Made by a program: the position numbers and the translations under genes | NCBI RefSeq assembly: GCF_022662575.1 | Contig: NZ_JALBFU010000013.1 | Location: 1-64,000 of the forward strand | Length of the DNA stretch: 64,000 bases | Origin: Luteimonas aquatica | GTDB taxonomy: Bacteria; Pseudomonadota; Gammaproteobacteria; Xanthomonadales; Xanthomonadaceae | Direction of reading: 5' to 3' | In this document: piece by piece, positions 36,521-47,470 of the stretch | Layout: each line of letters starts with the position of its first letter | Position numbering within the stretch: the stretch's first letter is position 1 | Notes under the pieces: generated by a model | Databases searched by the model: none | What the model saw: only the letters and a program-made list of their open reading frames with translations | What the model was told of the DNA's origin: nothing

Positions 36521-36654
36521 GGTCGATCTCCGTTATCGATGGGTAGAAAGGCGGGGAACCCGGATGGGCGCCGCTGCGCACCGGACGCTGTCCGCCGCTC
36601 GGATTTCCCCCGCGCCTAGCCTAACCGAGGCCGCCGCCCAGGCAAAGCTGGCGT

Positions 36655-38613
36655 TCAGGCGGCGTCGCCGCGCAGCGCCCGGACCTTGGCCTCCAGCAGT
36701 TCGGCCGTGAGATCGCCGTCGGCCACCGGCGCGCTGCCGACCACCTCCACGTGGGCGCGGAAGCGCCGCGGCACGCGCATGCGGGCCAGGCGGCCGCTTT
36801 GGGACGACGCGCTGCGATGGCTCCACATGCTCGCCCACATGCCGCGCAGCGCCATCGCCATCACCGGCACCGGCCGGCCGTTCTCGGCCGCGCGCGCCAG
36901 GATCCGCTCGACGCCCGACTTGAACGGCGCGATCTGTCCGTCGCGGGTCAGTGCGCCCTCCGGAAAGATGCCCACCAGCTGGCCGTCGGCCAGGGCCGCG
37001 TCGATCTCGTCGAAGGCGCGCTGCATCAGCGCCGGGTTCTCCTTGGCGCCGGCGATCGGGATCGCCTTGGCCTGGCGGAAGATCCAGCGCATCACCGGGA
37101 TGTTGAAGATCTTGTAGTACATGACGAACCGCACCGGCCGCGAAATCGCCGCCGAGAGGATCAGCGCGTCCATGTAGCTGACGTGGTTGCACACGATCAG
37201 CGCCGCGCCCTGGTCCGGCACGTGCTGCTCGACCTCGCGCACGCGCAGGCGGTACAGCGTGCGCACCAGCACCCAGCTCAGGAAACGCATCAGGAACTCG
37301 GGCACCAGGGTGAAGATGTAGATCGCCACCACCGCATTGGCGATCGCCAGCGCCAGGAACAGCTGCGGAATGCTCAGCCCCGGCATGCCGATGCGATGGC
37401 CGAACAGGGTGAGTTGCTTCATCTGCAGGGCGATGCCCAGCACCGCCGCCAGCACGATGAAGGCGGCGTTCTGGATGTTCATGCCGGCGATCACGCGCGA
37501 GATCTCGTCCTTCGGCGTGCGGCTCTGGATCAGGGCGAACAGCGGCACCACGAAGAAGCCGGTGAACAGGCCGATGCCGACCAGGTCGATCATCAGCCGC
37601 ACGCTGCCCGGCGCCTGCAGGAAGCCGCCGAGCCCCAGCCCGGACACGGGCGGGGCGCCGCTGCGCGAGAAGTACAGGTCGATCAGGAAGGCGCTGATGC
37701 CGAACGCGCCCAGCGGCACCAGGCCGATCTCCACGGTGCGCCCGGAGAGCTTCTCGCACAGCAGCGAGCCGACGCCGGTGCCCACCGAGAACAGCGCCAG
37801 GCAGAACACGTAGACCGTGGTGTTGTTCGGCAGCGCGCCCAGGTTGACCACCGCATAGCTGGGCAGCTGCGCGGTGAGCATGGTGCCGATGAACCAGAAC
37901 CAGGACACGCCCAGCACCGCGTTGCGCACCGCGGTCTGCTTGCGGGTGAGGCGCCAGATGGCCAGCGATTCGGGGATCGGATTCCAGTTGATCTTCAGGT
38001 CGGGCGCGCCCGCGTCCACCTTCGGGATCATCCGCGAGACCAGGTTGCCGGTGATGGCGAGCGCGATGATCGCCACCGCCGCCACCACCGTGCCGTGGCT
38101 GCCGGCCAGGGTGAAGATCAGGCCGCCGAAGATCATGCCGACCAGGATCGAGATCGAGGTGCCCATCTCGACCAGGCCGTTGCCGCCGGTCAGCTCCTCC
38201 GGCTTGAGCACCGAGGGCAGGATCGAATACTTCACCGGCCCGAACAGCGTGGACTGCACGCCGGTGCAGAACAGCGCCACCAGCAGCAGCGGCATGTTCT
38301 GGGTCAGGAAGCCGACCGCGGCCAGCGACATGATCGCGATCTCCATCGCCGTGGTGACGCGGATCAGCCGCGACTTCTCCAGCTTCTCGGCGAACTGCCC
38401 GGCGATGGAGGAGAACAGGAAGTAGGGCAGGATGAAGATCGCCGGCGCGAGGTTGGCGTACAGCGTGCGGTCGGCGTCGGCCACGGCCAGGTAGCCGAGC
38501 AGGCCGATGATCGCCTGCCGGTACACGTTGTCGTTGAAGGCGCCCAGCGCCTGGACCGCGAAGAAGGGCAGGAAGCGGCGCTGCCGCAGCAGTTCGAACT
38601 GGTTGTGGGCCAT
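36655..38613 (-). CDS. MFS transporter fused to PlsC-type acyltransferase (LplT-like plus acyltransferase)
   Basis: A 652-aa fusion. Residues 1-415 form a twelve-span major-facilitator domain (MAHNQFELLRQRRFLPFFAV, QALGAFNDNVYRQA) close to the lysophospholipid flippase LplT. Residues about 440-652 are a 1-acyl-glycerolphosphate acyltransferase domain with NHVSYMDALIL (the H-x4-D motif), FVMYYKIFNIPVMRWIF and FPEGALTRDG. Related E. coli proteins are separate (LplT) or carry an added acyl-ACP synthetase (Aas); the synthetase is absent here. Likely role: flipping and re-acylation of lysophospholipids at the inner membrane. It is on the same strand as purD but separated by a hairpin. Confidence 0.88.
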   Translation of the reverse strand: MAHNQFELLRQRRFLPFFAVQALGAFNDNVYRQAIIGLLGYLAVADADRTLYANLAPAIFILPYFLFSSIAGQFAEKLEKSRLIRVTTAMEIAIMSLAAVGFLTQNMPLLLVALFCTGVQSTLFGPVKYSILPSVLKPEELTGGNGLVEMGTSISILVGMIFGGLIFTLAGSHGTVVAAVAIIALAITGNLVSRMIPKVDAGAPDLKINWNPIPESLAIWRLTRKQTAVRNAVLGVSWFWFIGTMLTAQLPSYAVVNLGALPNNTTVYVFCLALFSVGTGVGSLLCEKLSGRTVEIGLVPLGAFGISAFLIDLYFSRSGAPPVSGLGLGGFLQAPGSVRLMIDLVGIGLFTGFFVVPLFALIQSRTPKDEISRVIAGMNIQNAAFIVLAAVLGIALQMKQLTLFGHRIGMPGLSIPQLFLALAIANAVVAIYIFTLVPEFLMRFLSWVLVRTLYRLRVREVEQHVPDQGAALIVCNHVSYMDALILSAAISRPVRFVMYYKIFNIPVMRWIFRQAKAIPIAGAKENPALMQRAFDEIDAALADGQLVGIFPEGALTRDGQIAPFKSGVERILARAAENGRPVPVMAMALRGMWASMWSHRSASSQSGRLARMRVPRRFRAHVEVVGSAPVADGDLTAELLEAKVRALRGDAA

Positions 38614-38656
38614 GCGGTCCTCGCGCGATTTCGCGCAAGCCTAGCGGAAGTCCCTT

Positions 38657-38681
38657 GCGGCTGCGCGGGCCGCGCAGCCGC
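38657..38681 (-). terminator. Hairpin after purD
   Basis: GCGGCTGCGC and GCGCAGCCGC form a 10-bp stem with a GGGCC loop, 19 nt downstream of the purD stop on the minus strand. No T-run. It separates purD from the transporter-acyltransferase gene. Confidence 0.5.
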
Positions 38682-38699
38682 GGCCTCCCCGCCGGCGCG

Positions 38700-39986
38700 C
38701 TAGGCCTGCTCGCGCTCGATGGCGCGCCAGCCGATGTCGTGGCGATGGAACTCGCCGGGCCAGGCGATGCCCGCCACCTCGGCGTAGGCGCGCCGCTGCG
38801 CCTGGGCCACCGTGTCGCCCAGCGCGCACACGCACAGCACGCGGCCGCCGGCGGTGACCACGCGGCCCTCGGCCAGCCGGGTGCCGGCGTGGAAGACCTT
38901 GGTGCCGTCCACGTCGGGCACGTCCCGGGCATCGATGGCGTCGCCGGTGCGCGGCGTGCCCGGATAGCCGGCCGCCGCCATCACCACGCCCAGCGACGGG
39001 CGCGGGTCCCAGTCGGCCTGGGCCAGGTCCAGGCGGCCGTCGATCGCCGCCTCCACCAGGTCCAGCAGGTCCGAGCGCAGGCGCAGCATCACCGGTTGCG
39101 TCTCCGGGTCGCCGAAGCGCACGTTGAACTCGATCACCTTCGGCGCGCCGCTCCGGTCGATCATCAGCCCGGCGTACAGGAAGCCGGTGAACGGCACGCC
39201 GTCGGCGGCCATGCCGCGCACGGTCGGCATCACTACCTCGCGCATCACCCGCGCGTGCACCTCCGGCGTCACCACCGGCGCCGGCGAGTACGCGCCCATG
39301 CCGCCGGTGTTGGGGCCGGTGTCGCCGTCGCCCACGCGCTTGTGGTCCTGCGAGGTGGCCATCGGCAGCGCGGCGGTGCCGTCCACCATGGAGATGAAGC
39401 TGGCTTCCTCGCCGTCGAGGAACTCCTCGATCACCACGCGCGCGCCGGCCGCGCCGAAGGCGTTGCCGGAGAGCATGTCGACGATGGCCGCTTCCGCCTC
39501 GGCGAGCGTGGTCGCCACGATCACGCCCTTGCCGGCGGCCAGGCCGTCGGCCTTGATGACGATGGGCGCGCCCTTCTCATGGAGATAGGCGAGCGCCGCC
39601 TCGGTGTCGGTATGCACCGCGTAGTGCGCGGTGGGGATGCCGTGGCGGGCCAGGAAATCCTTGGCGAAGGCCTTGCTGCCCTCCAGCTGCGCAGCCGCGG
39701 CGCTGGGTCCGAAGATGCGCAGGCCCTGTGCGCGAAAGCGGTCGACCACGCCGGCCACCAGCGGGCCCTCCGGGCCGACGACGGTCACGGCCACGTCCTC
39801 GCGCCTGGCCAGCGCGATCAGCCCGTCGAGATCGCCGGCCGCCACGTCGACGTTGCGGCATTTGGCTTCGTGCGCGGTGCCGGCGTTGCCCGGCGCCACC
39901 AGTACCTCGCTCACCCGCGGGGATTGCGCCAGCTTCCAGGCCAGGGCGTGCTCGCGGCCGCCGGCGCCGATGACGAGGATTTTCAT
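38700..39986 (-). CDS. purD: Phosphoribosylamine-glycine ligase (GAR synthetase)
   Basis: A 428-aa ATP-grasp enzyme. It starts [19 protein letters not shown]. The family motifs [56 protein letters not shown] and [14 protein letters not shown] are all present. It catalyses the second step of de novo purine synthesis. It lies on the same strand downstream of purH, with one small ORF in between. The length is standard. Confidence 0.95.
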   Translation of the reverse strand: MKILVIGAGGREHALAWKLAQSPRVSEVLVAPGNAGTAHEAKCRNVDVAAGDLDGLIALARREDVAVTVVGPEGPLVAGVVDRFRAQGLRIFGPSAAAAQLEGSKAFAKDFLARHGIPTAHYAVHTDTEAALAYLHEKGAPIVIKADGLAAGKGVIVATTLAEAEAAIVDMLSGNAFGAAGARVVIEEFLDGEEASFISMVDGTAALPMATSQDHKRVGDGDTGPNTGGMGAYSPAPVVTPEVHARVMREVVMPTVRGMAADGVPFTGFLYAGLMIDRSGAPKVIEFNVRFGDPETQPVMLRLRSDLLDLVEAAIDGRLDLAQADWDPRPSLGVVMAAAGYPGTPRTGDAIDARDVPDVDGTKVFHAGTRLAEGRVVTAGGRVLCVCALGDTVAQAQRRAYAEVAGIAWPGEFHRHDIGWRAIEREQA

Positions 39987-39996
39987 GAGGATTCGA

Positions 39997-40146
39997 TCAT
40001 TTGAGCAAGTAGGCGGCCAAGCCTATCAGTGGAGGAAAAACGCACGAAACGAAATTCAGCCAGAGGGACAGACGCTCATTGCGTTCGGTGGTTTCCCAAC
40101 GGTATCCCTTCGAATCTGATTTCCTGAGTTTTCGGTTCTTGTCCAT
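39997..40146 (-). CDS. Small single-span membrane protein between purH and purD, 49 aa
   Basis: The minus-strand frame from ATG 40146 reads a very basic N-terminus (MDKNRKLRKSDSKGYRWETT) followed by a hydrophobic C-terminal helix (LWLNFVSCVFPPLIGLAAYL) and TGA at 39997-39999. A GGAAG lies about ten bases upstream. GC content is lower than in purH and purD. The clean basic-plus-span layout argues for a real small protein, but there is no family evidence. The rest of the 39987-40268 gap shows no other gene. Confidence 0.45.
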   Translation of the reverse strand: MDKNRKLRKSDSKGYRWETTERNERLSLWLNFVSCVFPPLIGLAAYLLK

Positions 40147-40268
40147 GTCCGGCTTCCGGAATTCGCCCGGTTCCAGACATTACGCATCGTGCGGTGGGGG
40201 CGGAAGTGGACACGTAATGTAAATCGGCCATCTACGGGCAAGGGGGGCTTCGTCGCGCTTGGTCGAGT

Positions 40269-41927
40269 CTAATGCCGGAAATGCCGCACGCCGGTGAACA
40301 CCATCGCCATGCCGTGCTCGTCGGCGGCGGCGATCACCTCGTTGTCGCGCATCGAGCCGCCTGGCTGGATCACTGCGCCGATGCCGGCGCCCGCCGCGGC
40401 GTCGATGCCGTCGCGGAACGGGAAGAAGGCGTCGGAGGCCATCACCGAGCCGGTCACGGTCAGGCCCGCTTCCTCGGCTTTCAGTCCGGCGATGCGGGCG
40501 CTGATCACGCGGCTCATCTGCCCGGCGCCGATGCCGATGGTGCGCTGGTCCTTGGCGTAGACGATCGCGTTGGACTTCACGTACTTGGCCACGCGCCAGG
40601 CGAACAGCAGCGTGTCGAGCTCGGCGGGCGAGGGCGCGCGCCGGGTGACGACCTTGAGCTCCTCGCGCGCCACCTCGCGGACGTCGGCGCTCTGCATCAG
40701 CAGGCCCGAGCCGACGCGCTTGACGTCGACGTTGTTGCGGCCCTCGCCATGCGGAATGCGCAGCACGCGCACGTTGGCCTTCTTCCTGGCGTAGTCGAGC
40801 GCGCCGGCCTCGTAGTCGGGCGCGATCAGCACTTCCACGAACTGGCGGTCGAGGATGACCTTGGCCGTGGCCGCGTCCAGCGGCGTGTTGAAGGCGATGA
40901 TGCCGCCGAACGCCGAGGTGGGGTCGGTGGCGTAGGCGAGCTCGTAGGCGTCGCCGCAGGCCGCGCCGGCGGCCACGCCGCAGGGGTTGGCGTGCTTGAC
41001 GATCACGCAGGCCGGCGCCTCGAACTGGCGCACGCATTCCCAGGCGGCGTCGGCGTCGGCCAGGTTGTTGTAGCTCAGCTCCTTGCCCTGCAGCTGGGCG
41101 AAGGTGGCCAGCGTGCCGGGCACCGGATACAGATCGCGGTAGAACGCGCCCTGCTGGTGCGGGTTCTCGCCGTAGCGCAGGTCCATCACCTTGACGAAGG
41201 TGCCGTTGGATTGCGCGGGGAAGGCGGCGCGCGTGCCGTCCGTCCTTACCGAAAGTCCCTGCATCGCAGTCGCGCCGTCGGCGGGGCGAAGGCTGCGGTC
41301 TTCCGCGGAGGGATCCACATAGGAGGAAAGATAATGGCTGATGCAGGCGTCGTACTGCGCGACGCGGTTGAACGCGGCCACCGACAGCGCGAAGCGCGTG
41401 TTCGCCGAGAGCGTGCCGTCGTGGGCCTGCAGCTCCTCCAGCAAGCCGGCGTACTGCGCCGGATCGGTGGCCACGGCCACGCGCGCGTAGTTCTTGGCCG
41501 CCGCGCGCAGCATCGCCGGGCCGCCGATGTCGATGTTCTCGACGATCTCGTCCATGGTGCTGTCCGGGTTCGCCGACACGCTCTCGAACGGGTACAGGTT
41601 GAGCACCAGCAGGTCGATCGGCGCGATGCCGTGCTCGGCCATCACCGCGTCGTCGGTGCCGGCGCGACCGAGCAGGCCACCGTGGATCTTCGGGTGCAGC
41701 GTCTTGACCCGGCCGTCCATGATCTCGGGGAAGCCGGTCGCCTCGGAGACGTCGCGCACCGGCAGGCCGGCCTCGCGGATCGCCTTGGCGGTGCCGCCGG
41801 TGGAGAGCAGTTCCACGTCGCGCGCGGCCAGGGCGCGGGCGAGGTCGATCAATCCGGTCTTGTCGGACACGGACAGCAGCGCCCGGCGGATCTTCACGGG
41901 CGTGCCGGGCAGGCGGTCATTGGACAT
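40269..41927 (-). CDS. purH: Bifunctional AICAR formyltransferase / IMP cyclohydrolase
   Basis: A 552-aa protein. The N-terminal MGS-like cyclohydrolase domain begins with [21 protein letters not shown] and contains [19 protein letters not shown]. The AICAR transformylase domain has [27 protein letters not shown] and [12 protein letters not shown]. It performs the last two steps to IMP. Residues 212-245 carry an insertion ([20 protein letters not shown]) compared with E. coli. The gene follows fis on the same strand, separated by about 350 bp of repeats. Confidence 0.95.
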   Translation of the reverse strand: MSNDRLPGTPVKIRRALLSVSDKTGLIDLARALAARDVELLSTGGTAKAIREAGLPVRDVSEATGFPEIMDGRVKTLHPKIHGGLLGRAGTDDAVMAEHGIAPIDLLVLNLYPFESVSANPDSTMDEIVENIDIGGPAMLRAAAKNYARVAVATDPAQYAGLLEELQAHDGTLSANTRFALSVAAFNRVAQYDACISHYLSSYVDPSAEDRSLRPADGATAMQGLSVRTDGTRAAFPAQSNGTFVKVMDLRYGENPHQQGAFYRDLYPVPGTLATFAQLQGKELSYNNLADADAAWECVRQFEAPACVIVKHANPCGVAAGAACGDAYELAYATDPTSAFGGIIAFNTPLDAATAKVILDRQFVEVLIAPDYEAGALDYARKKANVRVLRIPHGEGRNNVDVKRVGSGLLMQSADVREVAREELKVVTRRAPSPAELDTLLFAWRVAKYVKSNAIVYAKDQRTIGIGAGQMSRVISARIAGLKAEEAGLTVTGSVMASDAFFPFRDGIDAAAGAGIGAVIQPGGSMRDNEVIAAADEHGMAMVFTGVRHFRH

Positions 41928-42046
41928 GCGGGGAGGGGAGGGCTGGAGCGGGCCCGGAATTATAAGGGAGCGCTGGCCGGGCTTCGGCCGGACGGGATTT
42001 CAGGACGGAAAGCGCGGCCCGGGCTTCATGGCGCGGGCATTCGGGC

Positions 42047-42270
42047 ACGCAGCCGATGCCGACAGGGCGTTCGATATGCATGGCAATGCGGGCGCGCCAT
42101 CCCGGGTCAGGCGTTCGCGCCGCAGCCGATGCCGATAGGGCATCGATATGCATGGCATTGCCGGCGTTGCCATCCCTGGCGGTAATGCGTCGGCTTGCGG
42201 AAGGTCCTGCCCGACCATCCCTGGCCGGGCGTTCGCGCCCGCAGCCGATGCCAATAGGGCATCGGCTGAG
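42047..42270. repeat. Dispersed GCAGCCGATGCC repeats between fis and purH
   Basis: CGCAGCCGATGCC-GATA-GGGCATCG-type hairpins occur at about 42048-42072, 42121-42144 and 42240-42265, the first two followed by ATATGCATGGCA. The same unit is found twice at 47503-47529 and 47622-47648. A neighbouring GGCCGGGC arm precedes the third copy. No gene is seen from 41928 to 42279. Confidence 0.75.
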
Positions 42271-42279
42271 CGCGGGCGC

Positions 42280-42564
42280 TCACCCCAAGCCGTAGTCGCG
42301 CAGCTTCTTGCGCAGCGTGGCGCGATGGATGCCGAGCATGCCGGCGGCGCGGCTCTGGTTGCCGTCGCAGTGGTTCAGCACTTCGATGAACAGCGGAATC
42401 TCGAGTTCGCGCAGCGCGATCTCGTAAAGGTTGTCGGCGTCGCAGCCGTTCAAGTCGCCGAGGAAGCGACGCACCGAATTCGCCACGTGCTCGCGCAGCG
42501 GCGCGCGGGCGCCGATGCGGCTGGCAGTGTCGGAGCGTTCGGCGTTCAAAGGCGTTCCCGTCAA
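42280..42564 (-). CDS. fis: Fis-family nucleoid/transcription factor
   Basis: A 94-aa protein with the Fis core [19 protein letters not shown], then [20 protein letters not shown], and the C-terminal [28 protein letters not shown]. Fis bends DNA and controls rRNA and growth-phase genes. The start is a non-ATG: TTG at 42564 gives the normal family length, with another TTG five codons later. The N-terminal arm is diverged. It is downstream of the DUF3426 and prmA genes on the same strand, a common Xanthomonad order. Confidence 0.9.
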   Translation of the reverse strand: MTGTPLNAERSDTASRIGARAPLREHVANSVRRFLGDLNGCDADNLYEIALRELEIPLFIEVLNHCDGNQSRAAGMLGIHRATLRKKLRDYGLG

Positions 42565-42656
42565 TCTGTCGCGCCCGCCGAAACGCGGCAGGGGGAAGCG
42601 AGTCTAGCGCGCCCGGGGCGCGGACGCCAATGTGACGCGCATCGAAGCGGAAAACA

Positions 42657-43829
42657 TCACTGCAGCGCGAAATCGAACGCCACGCTCTGCTTGGAGGGCT
42701 CGACGATGTCCATCGCGATGGACGCGCTCTGGCCGCTGGCGAGCAAGGGTTGTGCGGGCGCGGCACCGAGATATTCGCTTTCGGTGAATACGCGCGCGGC
42801 GACCGGATTGCCGTTGACGTCCGACAGGGTCAGTTGCAGGCGCGGCCACGGCTGCGCCCAGCGCGCCTCGTTGCGGAAGGTGGCGGTGACGCGCAGCACG
42901 CCGGACTTGTTCGGGTGCGACTGCACGTCGCGGTCGACCAGCACGAAAGCGGCCGGTTCGCGCCAGGGCGGCAGCGCGCAGCGCAGCACGCCGCACAGCG
43001 CCGAGACGACCGGTCGCCAGCCCGCATCCATCGCCAGCCGGTCGCGGTCCGCGAGCAGCAGCTGCAGTCCCAGCGCGAGCGCCAGCGCGGCCACGGCGGC
43101 CGGCAATTTCCATCCGTGCGCAAGCTGCACGGTTTCCGGGGCGTCGGCGGCGCGCGCGAAGCTCGGCGCGGGTTTGGCCTTCGGTGCCACCGCCGACTCG
43201 CGCGCCGGTGAAGACGGCGGCGTCACCGCGTCGGCGTTCTCGCTCGATATCTCGGCAGGCGATGATTCGACGGGTGCCGCGGGTTCCCCGGACGGTGGCG
43301 TTTGTGGGGCGATCGCATCCGCCGCTGCAGGCGGCGCGGCGTGGCTCCCGGCGCGTTCGCCGGGAGGCGCAAGGGGCGCGGCATCGAACGCCGTCGCGGC
43401 CGCGGGCGCCGCTGTTTTCAGCAGCGCGACGAAGGTGCGCGGCTCGGGGGCCGCGGGCGCGGAGAGGGGCGCCGGCGGCGGCGTGCCCGGCAGCGTGACG
43501 ATCAGGGCGGGATCGTCGGCGGGCAGCTCGCGCTGCGCCGCGGGTTGCGGAGGCGTAACCGACGAGGCCGTTGTTGTTGATGTCGGCGTCGGTGCCGATA
43601 CCGGCGTTGCGACCGATGCCGATGCGGGAGCCGTCGCGGATGAAGACGCGGAGACCGGCTCCGCAGCGCGGGGTTCGGATGCCGCCACCGTCTCCGTGGC
43701 GGGCGCGACCGCCTGCGGTTGCGGCGCCTCGCGCAGCCGCTGCGCGCAGCGCGGGCAGCGCTCCGGCGGCAGGCCCGTGGCCAGGTCGGTGGCCACCAGC
43801 GCGCGGCAGTGCGGGCAATTGATGAACAT
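42657..43829 (-). CDS. Zinc-ribbon and DUF3426 membrane protein
   Basis: A 390-aa protein. The N-terminal zinc ribbon has CPHC and CPRC (residues about 4-28). A long Pro/Ala-rich disordered segment of about 200 residues follows, then one membrane span (AAVALALALGLQLLLA) and the periplasmic DUF3426 domain with LRVTATFRNEARWAQPWPRLQLTLSD and YLGAAP. ATG 43829 is used because the longer start would overlap the prmA stop. The family sits beside prmA and fis in many beta- and gammaproteobacteria. Function unknown. Confidence 0.8.
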   Translation of the reverse strand: MFINCPHCRALVATDLATGLPPERCPRCAQRLREAPQPQAVAPATETVAASEPRAAEPVSASSSATAPASASVATPVSAPTPTSTTTASSVTPPQPAAQRELPADDPALIVTLPGTPPPAPLSAPAAPEPRTFVALLKTAAPAAATAFDAAPLAPPGERAGSHAAPPAAADAIAPQTPPSGEPAAPVESSPAEISSENADAVTPPSSPARESAVAPKAKPAPSFARAADAPETVQLAHGWKLPAAVAALALALGLQLLLADRDRLAMDAGWRPVVSALCGVLRCALPPWREPAAFVLVDRDVQSHPNKSGVLRVTATFRNEARWAQPWPRLQLTLSDVNGNPVAARVFTESEYLGAAPAQPLLASGQSASIAMDIVEPSKQSVAFDFALQ

Positions 43830-43837
43830 GCGGCTAT

Positions 43838-44758
43838 TCAATCACGCTTGCGGCCGTCGATCCGGACCCAGTCGCCGTCCACGGCGACGCGCAATTCCTC
43901 GAACCAGGCGCCGTAGCGCCGCAGCAAGGCGTCCTGCTGGCCGTCGAGGATGCCCGACAGCGCGATGCGCCCGCCGGGAGCCACGCGCGCGGCCAGCGTG
44001 TCGGCGAGCGCGTCCAGCGCCGAGGCCAGGATATTGGCGAGAACGACGGGATACTGCGCGGCCGGCTCGTCCTGCGGCAGGTGCACCGACAGGGCGCCGT
44101 CAATGCCGTTGCTCTCGGCGTTATCGTGCGTGGCGACCAGCGCCTGCGGGTCGTTGTCCACGCCCACGGCATTCCCCGCGCCCAGCTTCAGCGCCGCCAG
44201 CGCCAGGATGCCGCTGCCGCAGCCGAAATCGAGCACGCGCTGTCCGCGCAGCAGGCCGTCGGCGGCCAGGGCGTCGAGCCAGCGCAGGCACAGCGCCGTG
44301 GTCGGATGCGTCCCGGAACCGAACGCCAGGCCCGGGTCGAGCCGCACGATCGCCGCCTGCGGGGCGTCCGCCTCGGCGGGCACCTCGCAGTTCCAGGGCA
44401 CGATCCAGACGCGCTCGCCGAAGCGCAGCGGCGCGTACTGGTCCATCCACGCGCGTTCCCAGTCCTGGTCCTCGACGTTGCGGAAGCCCGCCCGCGACCA
44501 GTCCAGTTCCGGGTCGAACGCCTCCAGCGCGGCGAGCAGCAGCAGCGCGTCGGTGTCGTGCGCGAACAGCGCGCTGAGCGTGATCGCGTCCCACAGCGGC
44601 GTCTCGCCGACGCCGGGTTCGAGGATGGCCTGCTCGTTCGACGTCTCGGCGTCGGCGTCGAGCATGGTGACCGCCAGCGCGCCCACGTCCTCCAGCGCGC
44701 GCTCGTAGCGCGGCTGTTCGGATTCGCGGCAGCGCAGGCTGAGTTCGAGGAAGGGCAA
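43838..44758 (-). CDS. prmA: Ribosomal protein L11 methyltransferase
   Basis: A 306-aa AdoMet enzyme. The N-terminal substrate domain begins [10 protein letters not shown]. The catalytic domain has [23 protein letters not shown], motif [20 protein letters not shown] and [14 protein letters not shown], the NxL motif typical of PrmA. It trimethylates L11. The start is a TTG at 44758, matching the family N-terminus. It follows accC with a 42-bp gap. Confidence 0.93.
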   Translation of the reverse strand: MPFLELSLRCRESEQPRYERALEDVGALAVTMLDADAETSNEQAILEPGVGETPLWDAITLSALFAHDTDALLLLAALEAFDPELDWSRAGFRNVEDQDWERAWMDQYAPLRFGERVWIVPWNCEVPAEADAPQAAIVRLDPGLAFGSGTHPTTALCLRWLDALAADGLLRGQRVLDFGCGSGILALAALKLGAGNAVGVDNDPQALVATHDNAESNGIDGALSVHLPQDEPAAQYPVVLANILASALDALADTLAARVAPGGRIALSGILDGQQDALLRRYGAWFEELRVAVDGDWVRIDGRKRD

Positions 44759-44800
44759 GCGGGCGTTCCGGTGTCTGTGCGATGCGTACTGGGCTGGCGA

Positions 44801-46168
44801 TCACACGATCGAGAGCGATTTTTCCTTGCGCTCGGCCAGCCGCTTCTCGAGGTAGTGGATGTTCTGCCCGCCCTGCTGGAAGCCGCCGTCGGCGAGGATG
44901 CGCTGCTGCAGCGGGATGTTGGTCTTGATGCCGTCCACCACCATCTCGGAGAGCGCCACGCGCATGCGCGCGATGGCCTGCGCGCGGGTGGCGCCGTGCA
45001 CGATCAGCTTGCCGATCATCGAGTCGTAGTTGGGCGGCACGCGGTAGCCCTCGTAGACGTGCGAGTCCACGCGCACGCCGGGACCGCCGGGGGAGTGGAA
45101 GTGCTGGATCAGGCCGGGCGAGGGCAGGAAGGTGTCCGGGTCCTCGGCGTTGATGCGGCATTCGATGGCATGGCCGGTGAGCACCACGTCCTCCTGGCGG
45201 ATCGACAGCTTGTGGCCGGCGGCGATCAGCAGCTGCTCGCGCACCAGGTCGATGCCGGTGACCATCTCGGTGACCGGATGCTCGACCTGGATACGCGTGT
45301 TCATCTCGATGAAGTAGAAGCGGCCGTTCTCGTAGAGGAACTCGAAGGTGCCGGCGCCGCGGTAGCCGATGCGGATGCACGCCTCCACGCAGACGCGGCC
45401 GATCTCGGCGCGCTGCTCGGGCGTGATGCCCGGCGCCGGCGCCTCCTCGACGACCTTCTGGTGGCGGCGCTGCATCGAGCAGTCGCGCTCGCCGAGGTGG
45501 ATGGCGTTGCCCTGGCCGTCGGCCAGCACCTGGATCTCGACGTGGCGCGGGTTCTCGAGGAACTTCTCCATGTACACCATGTCGTTGCCGAAGGCCGCCT
45601 TGGCTTCCGACTTGGTGGTGGCGATGGCGTTGTTGAGTGCGGCCTCGGTGTGCACCACGCGCATGCCGCGGCCGCCGCCGCCGCCGGCCGCCTTCACGAT
45701 CACCGGATAGCCGATCTCGCGGGCGATCTTGACGTTGGCGGCGGCGTCGTCGCCGAGCGGGCCGCCGCTGCCGGGCACGCAGGGCACGCCGGCGCTCTTC
45801 ATGGCGCGGATCGCTTCGACCTTGTCGCCCATCAGGCGGATGGTGTCGGCCTTGGGGCCGATGAAGACGAAGCCGCTCTGCTCCACGCGCTCGGCGAAGT
45901 CGGCGTTCTCGCTCAGGAAGCCGTAGCCGGGGTGGATCGCCTGCGCGTCGGTGACCTCGGCGGCGGCGATGATCGCCGGCATGTTGAGGTAGCTTTCCGA
46001 GGACGGCGCGGGACCGATGCACACCGACTCGTCGGCCATCGCCACGTGCTTGAGGTTGCGGTCGACGGTGGAATGCACCGCGACCGTGCGGATGCCCATG
46101 GCGTGACAGGCGCGCAGGATGCGCAGCGCGATCTCGCCGCGGTTGGCGATGACTACTTTGTCAAGCAT
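44801..46168 (-). CDS. accC: Acetyl-CoA carboxylase, biotin carboxylase subunit
   Basis: A 455-aa ATP-grasp protein. It starts [22 protein letters not shown] and has the glycine-rich ATP loop [10 protein letters not shown], the [14 protein letters not shown] and [20 protein letters not shown] segments, and the catalytic [14 protein letters not shown]. It carboxylates the biotin carried by AccB, using bicarbonate and ATP, for fatty-acid synthesis. It is 87 bp downstream of accB in the usual operon order. Confidence 0.96.
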   Translation of the reverse strand: MLDKVVIANRGEIALRILRACHAMGIRTVAVHSTVDRNLKHVAMADESVCIGPAPSSESYLNMPAIIAAAEVTDAQAIHPGYGFLSENADFAERVEQSGFVFIGPKADTIRLMGDKVEAIRAMKSAGVPCVPGSGGPLGDDAAANVKIAREIGYPVIVKAAGGGGGRGMRVVHTEAALNNAIATTKSEAKAAFGNDMVYMEKFLENPRHVEIQVLADGQGNAIHLGERDCSMQRRHQKVVEEAPAPGITPEQRAEIGRVCVEACIRIGYRGAGTFEFLYENGRFYFIEMNTRIQVEHPVTEMVTGIDLVREQLLIAAGHKLSIRQEDVVLTGHAIECRINAEDPDTFLPSPGLIQHFHSPGGPGVRVDSHVYEGYRVPPNYDSMIGKLIVHGATRAQAIARMRVALSEMVVDGIKTNIPLQQRILADGGFQQGGQNIHYLEKRLAERKEKSLSIV

Positions 46169-46255
46169 GTTTCATGTCCCATGTAATCGTTCCGGCCAGC
46201 CGGCAGGGCCGGCGGGCGTTCGCGGGCTCGCGGCAGCGCCGCTCGAAATCCCCGC

Positions 46256-46741
46256 TCACCCAATCACGAACAGCGGCTGGTCGAACTCGACCGGCTGCCC
46301 GCTCTCGCACTGGATCGCCAGCACGGTGCCGGACACGTCGGCCTCGATCGGGTTGAACATCTTCATCGCCTCGATGATGCCCAGGGTGTCGCCGGCCTTG
46401 ACGGTGGCGCCGACCGTGACGAAGGCCGGCTTGTCCGGCGCCGCCGAGGCGTAGAAGGTGCCGACCATCGGCGAGCGCACCACGTGGCCGTCGGGCAGGC
46501 CCTGGTTCGGATCGGCCGCCGACTTGCTGCCGCCGGTGGCGGCCTCGGTGGGCGAGTGCATCGGCATCGGCACGGCGGGCATCGGAGCGGCCGCGACGGT
46601 GTGCACCACGGTCGGCGCGGCGGGGAGCCCCTTGGGCGCGCGCGCCAGGCGCACGGATTCCTCGCCTTCCTTGATCTCGATTTCCGACAGATTCGATTCT
46701 TCGAGGAGATCGATCAGTTTCTTGATTTTTCGCAGGTCCAT
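46256..46741 (-). CDS. accB: Biotin carboxyl carrier protein of acetyl-CoA carboxylase
   Basis: A 161-aa protein. It starts [20 protein letters not shown], has an Ala/Pro-rich linker (residues about 45-80), and a biotinyl domain with [10 protein letters not shown], the protruding-thumb region and the biotin site [11 protein letters not shown], Lys in the AMKM motif. It depends on biotin, whose precursor enzyme BioD is also in this window. Co-expressed with accC. Confidence 0.96.
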   Translation of the reverse strand: MDLRKIKKLIDLLEESNLSEIEIKEGEESVRLARAPKGLPAAPTVVHTVAAAPMPAVPMPMHSPTEAATGGSKSAADPNQGLPDGHVVRSPMVGTFYASAAPDKPAFVTVGATVKAGDTLGIIEAMKMFNPIEADVSGTVLAIQCESGQPVEFDQPLFVIG

Positions 46742-46875
46742 GGATGGCCTCGTGAGAGTGAAAGGCGGCGCTCAGCCGGCGCCGTGCCGGAGACGCTCGG
46801 CCCGGGAGTGGGCGCGCCACGCCGGGCGCGAGGGCGCCGGAGAAAAGGGGGGACGACGTCGGGGCATGCGGACGG

Positions 46876-47325
46876 CTATCCCTGTGCCTTGGCCAGCCGC
46901 GCCAGCGCGCCTTCCAGCGCGTAGCGGTAGCCGTCGGCACCAAAGCCGCAGATCACCGCTACCGCCAGGTCGCTGAAATAGCTGGTGTGGCGGAACGGCT
47001 CGCGGCTGTGCGGGTTGGACAGGTGGACCTCGATGAAGGGGATGGCCACCGCCGCCAGCGCGTCGCGCAGGGCGACCGAGGTGTGGGTGAAGGCGGCCGG
47101 ATTGATGAGGATGAAGGCGGTGCCGTCCTCGCGCGCGGCCTGCACGCGGTCGACCAGGGCCGCCTCGGCGTTGGACTGCAGGCTGTCCAGGGCGTGGCCG
47201 GCAGCGGTGGCCTGCGCCCGCAGCGCGGCATCGATCTCCGCCAGCGTGGTGCGGCCGTAGACCTCCGGCTCGCGTGTGCCGAGCAGATTGAGGTTGGGGC
47301 CGTGCAGAACCAGCAGATTGGCCAT
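46876..47325 (-). CDS. aroQ: 3-dehydroquinate dehydratase, type II
   Basis: A 149-aa protein with the type II signature [20 protein letters not shown] (the catalytic Tyr in the lid), [17 protein letters not shown] and [20 protein letters not shown]. It forms a dodecamer and dehydrates 3-dehydroquinate in the shikimate pathway. ATG 47325 gives the exact family start. It heads the aroQ-accB-accC-prmA run. Confidence 0.95.
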   Translation of the reverse strand: MANLLVLHGPNLNLLGTREPEVYGRTTLAEIDAALRAQATAAGHALDSLQSNAEAALVDRVQAAREDGTAFILINPAAFTHTSVALRDALAAVAIPFIEVHLSNPHSREPFRHTSYFSDLAVAVICGFGADGYRYALEGALARLAKAQG

Positions 47326-47470
47326 GGGACCGGTCGTGGGGACAGGCGCGCAGTCTGCGGGAAGCGGGGGATGCTGTCCAGATCGCCGAAGTTTGCCCCG
47401 ATTCGGGTGATTTAAGCGCTTGTTTGAATCCCGGAGCGCTCGCGGCGCGGCAGTGCGGGCTTCAGGCGTC

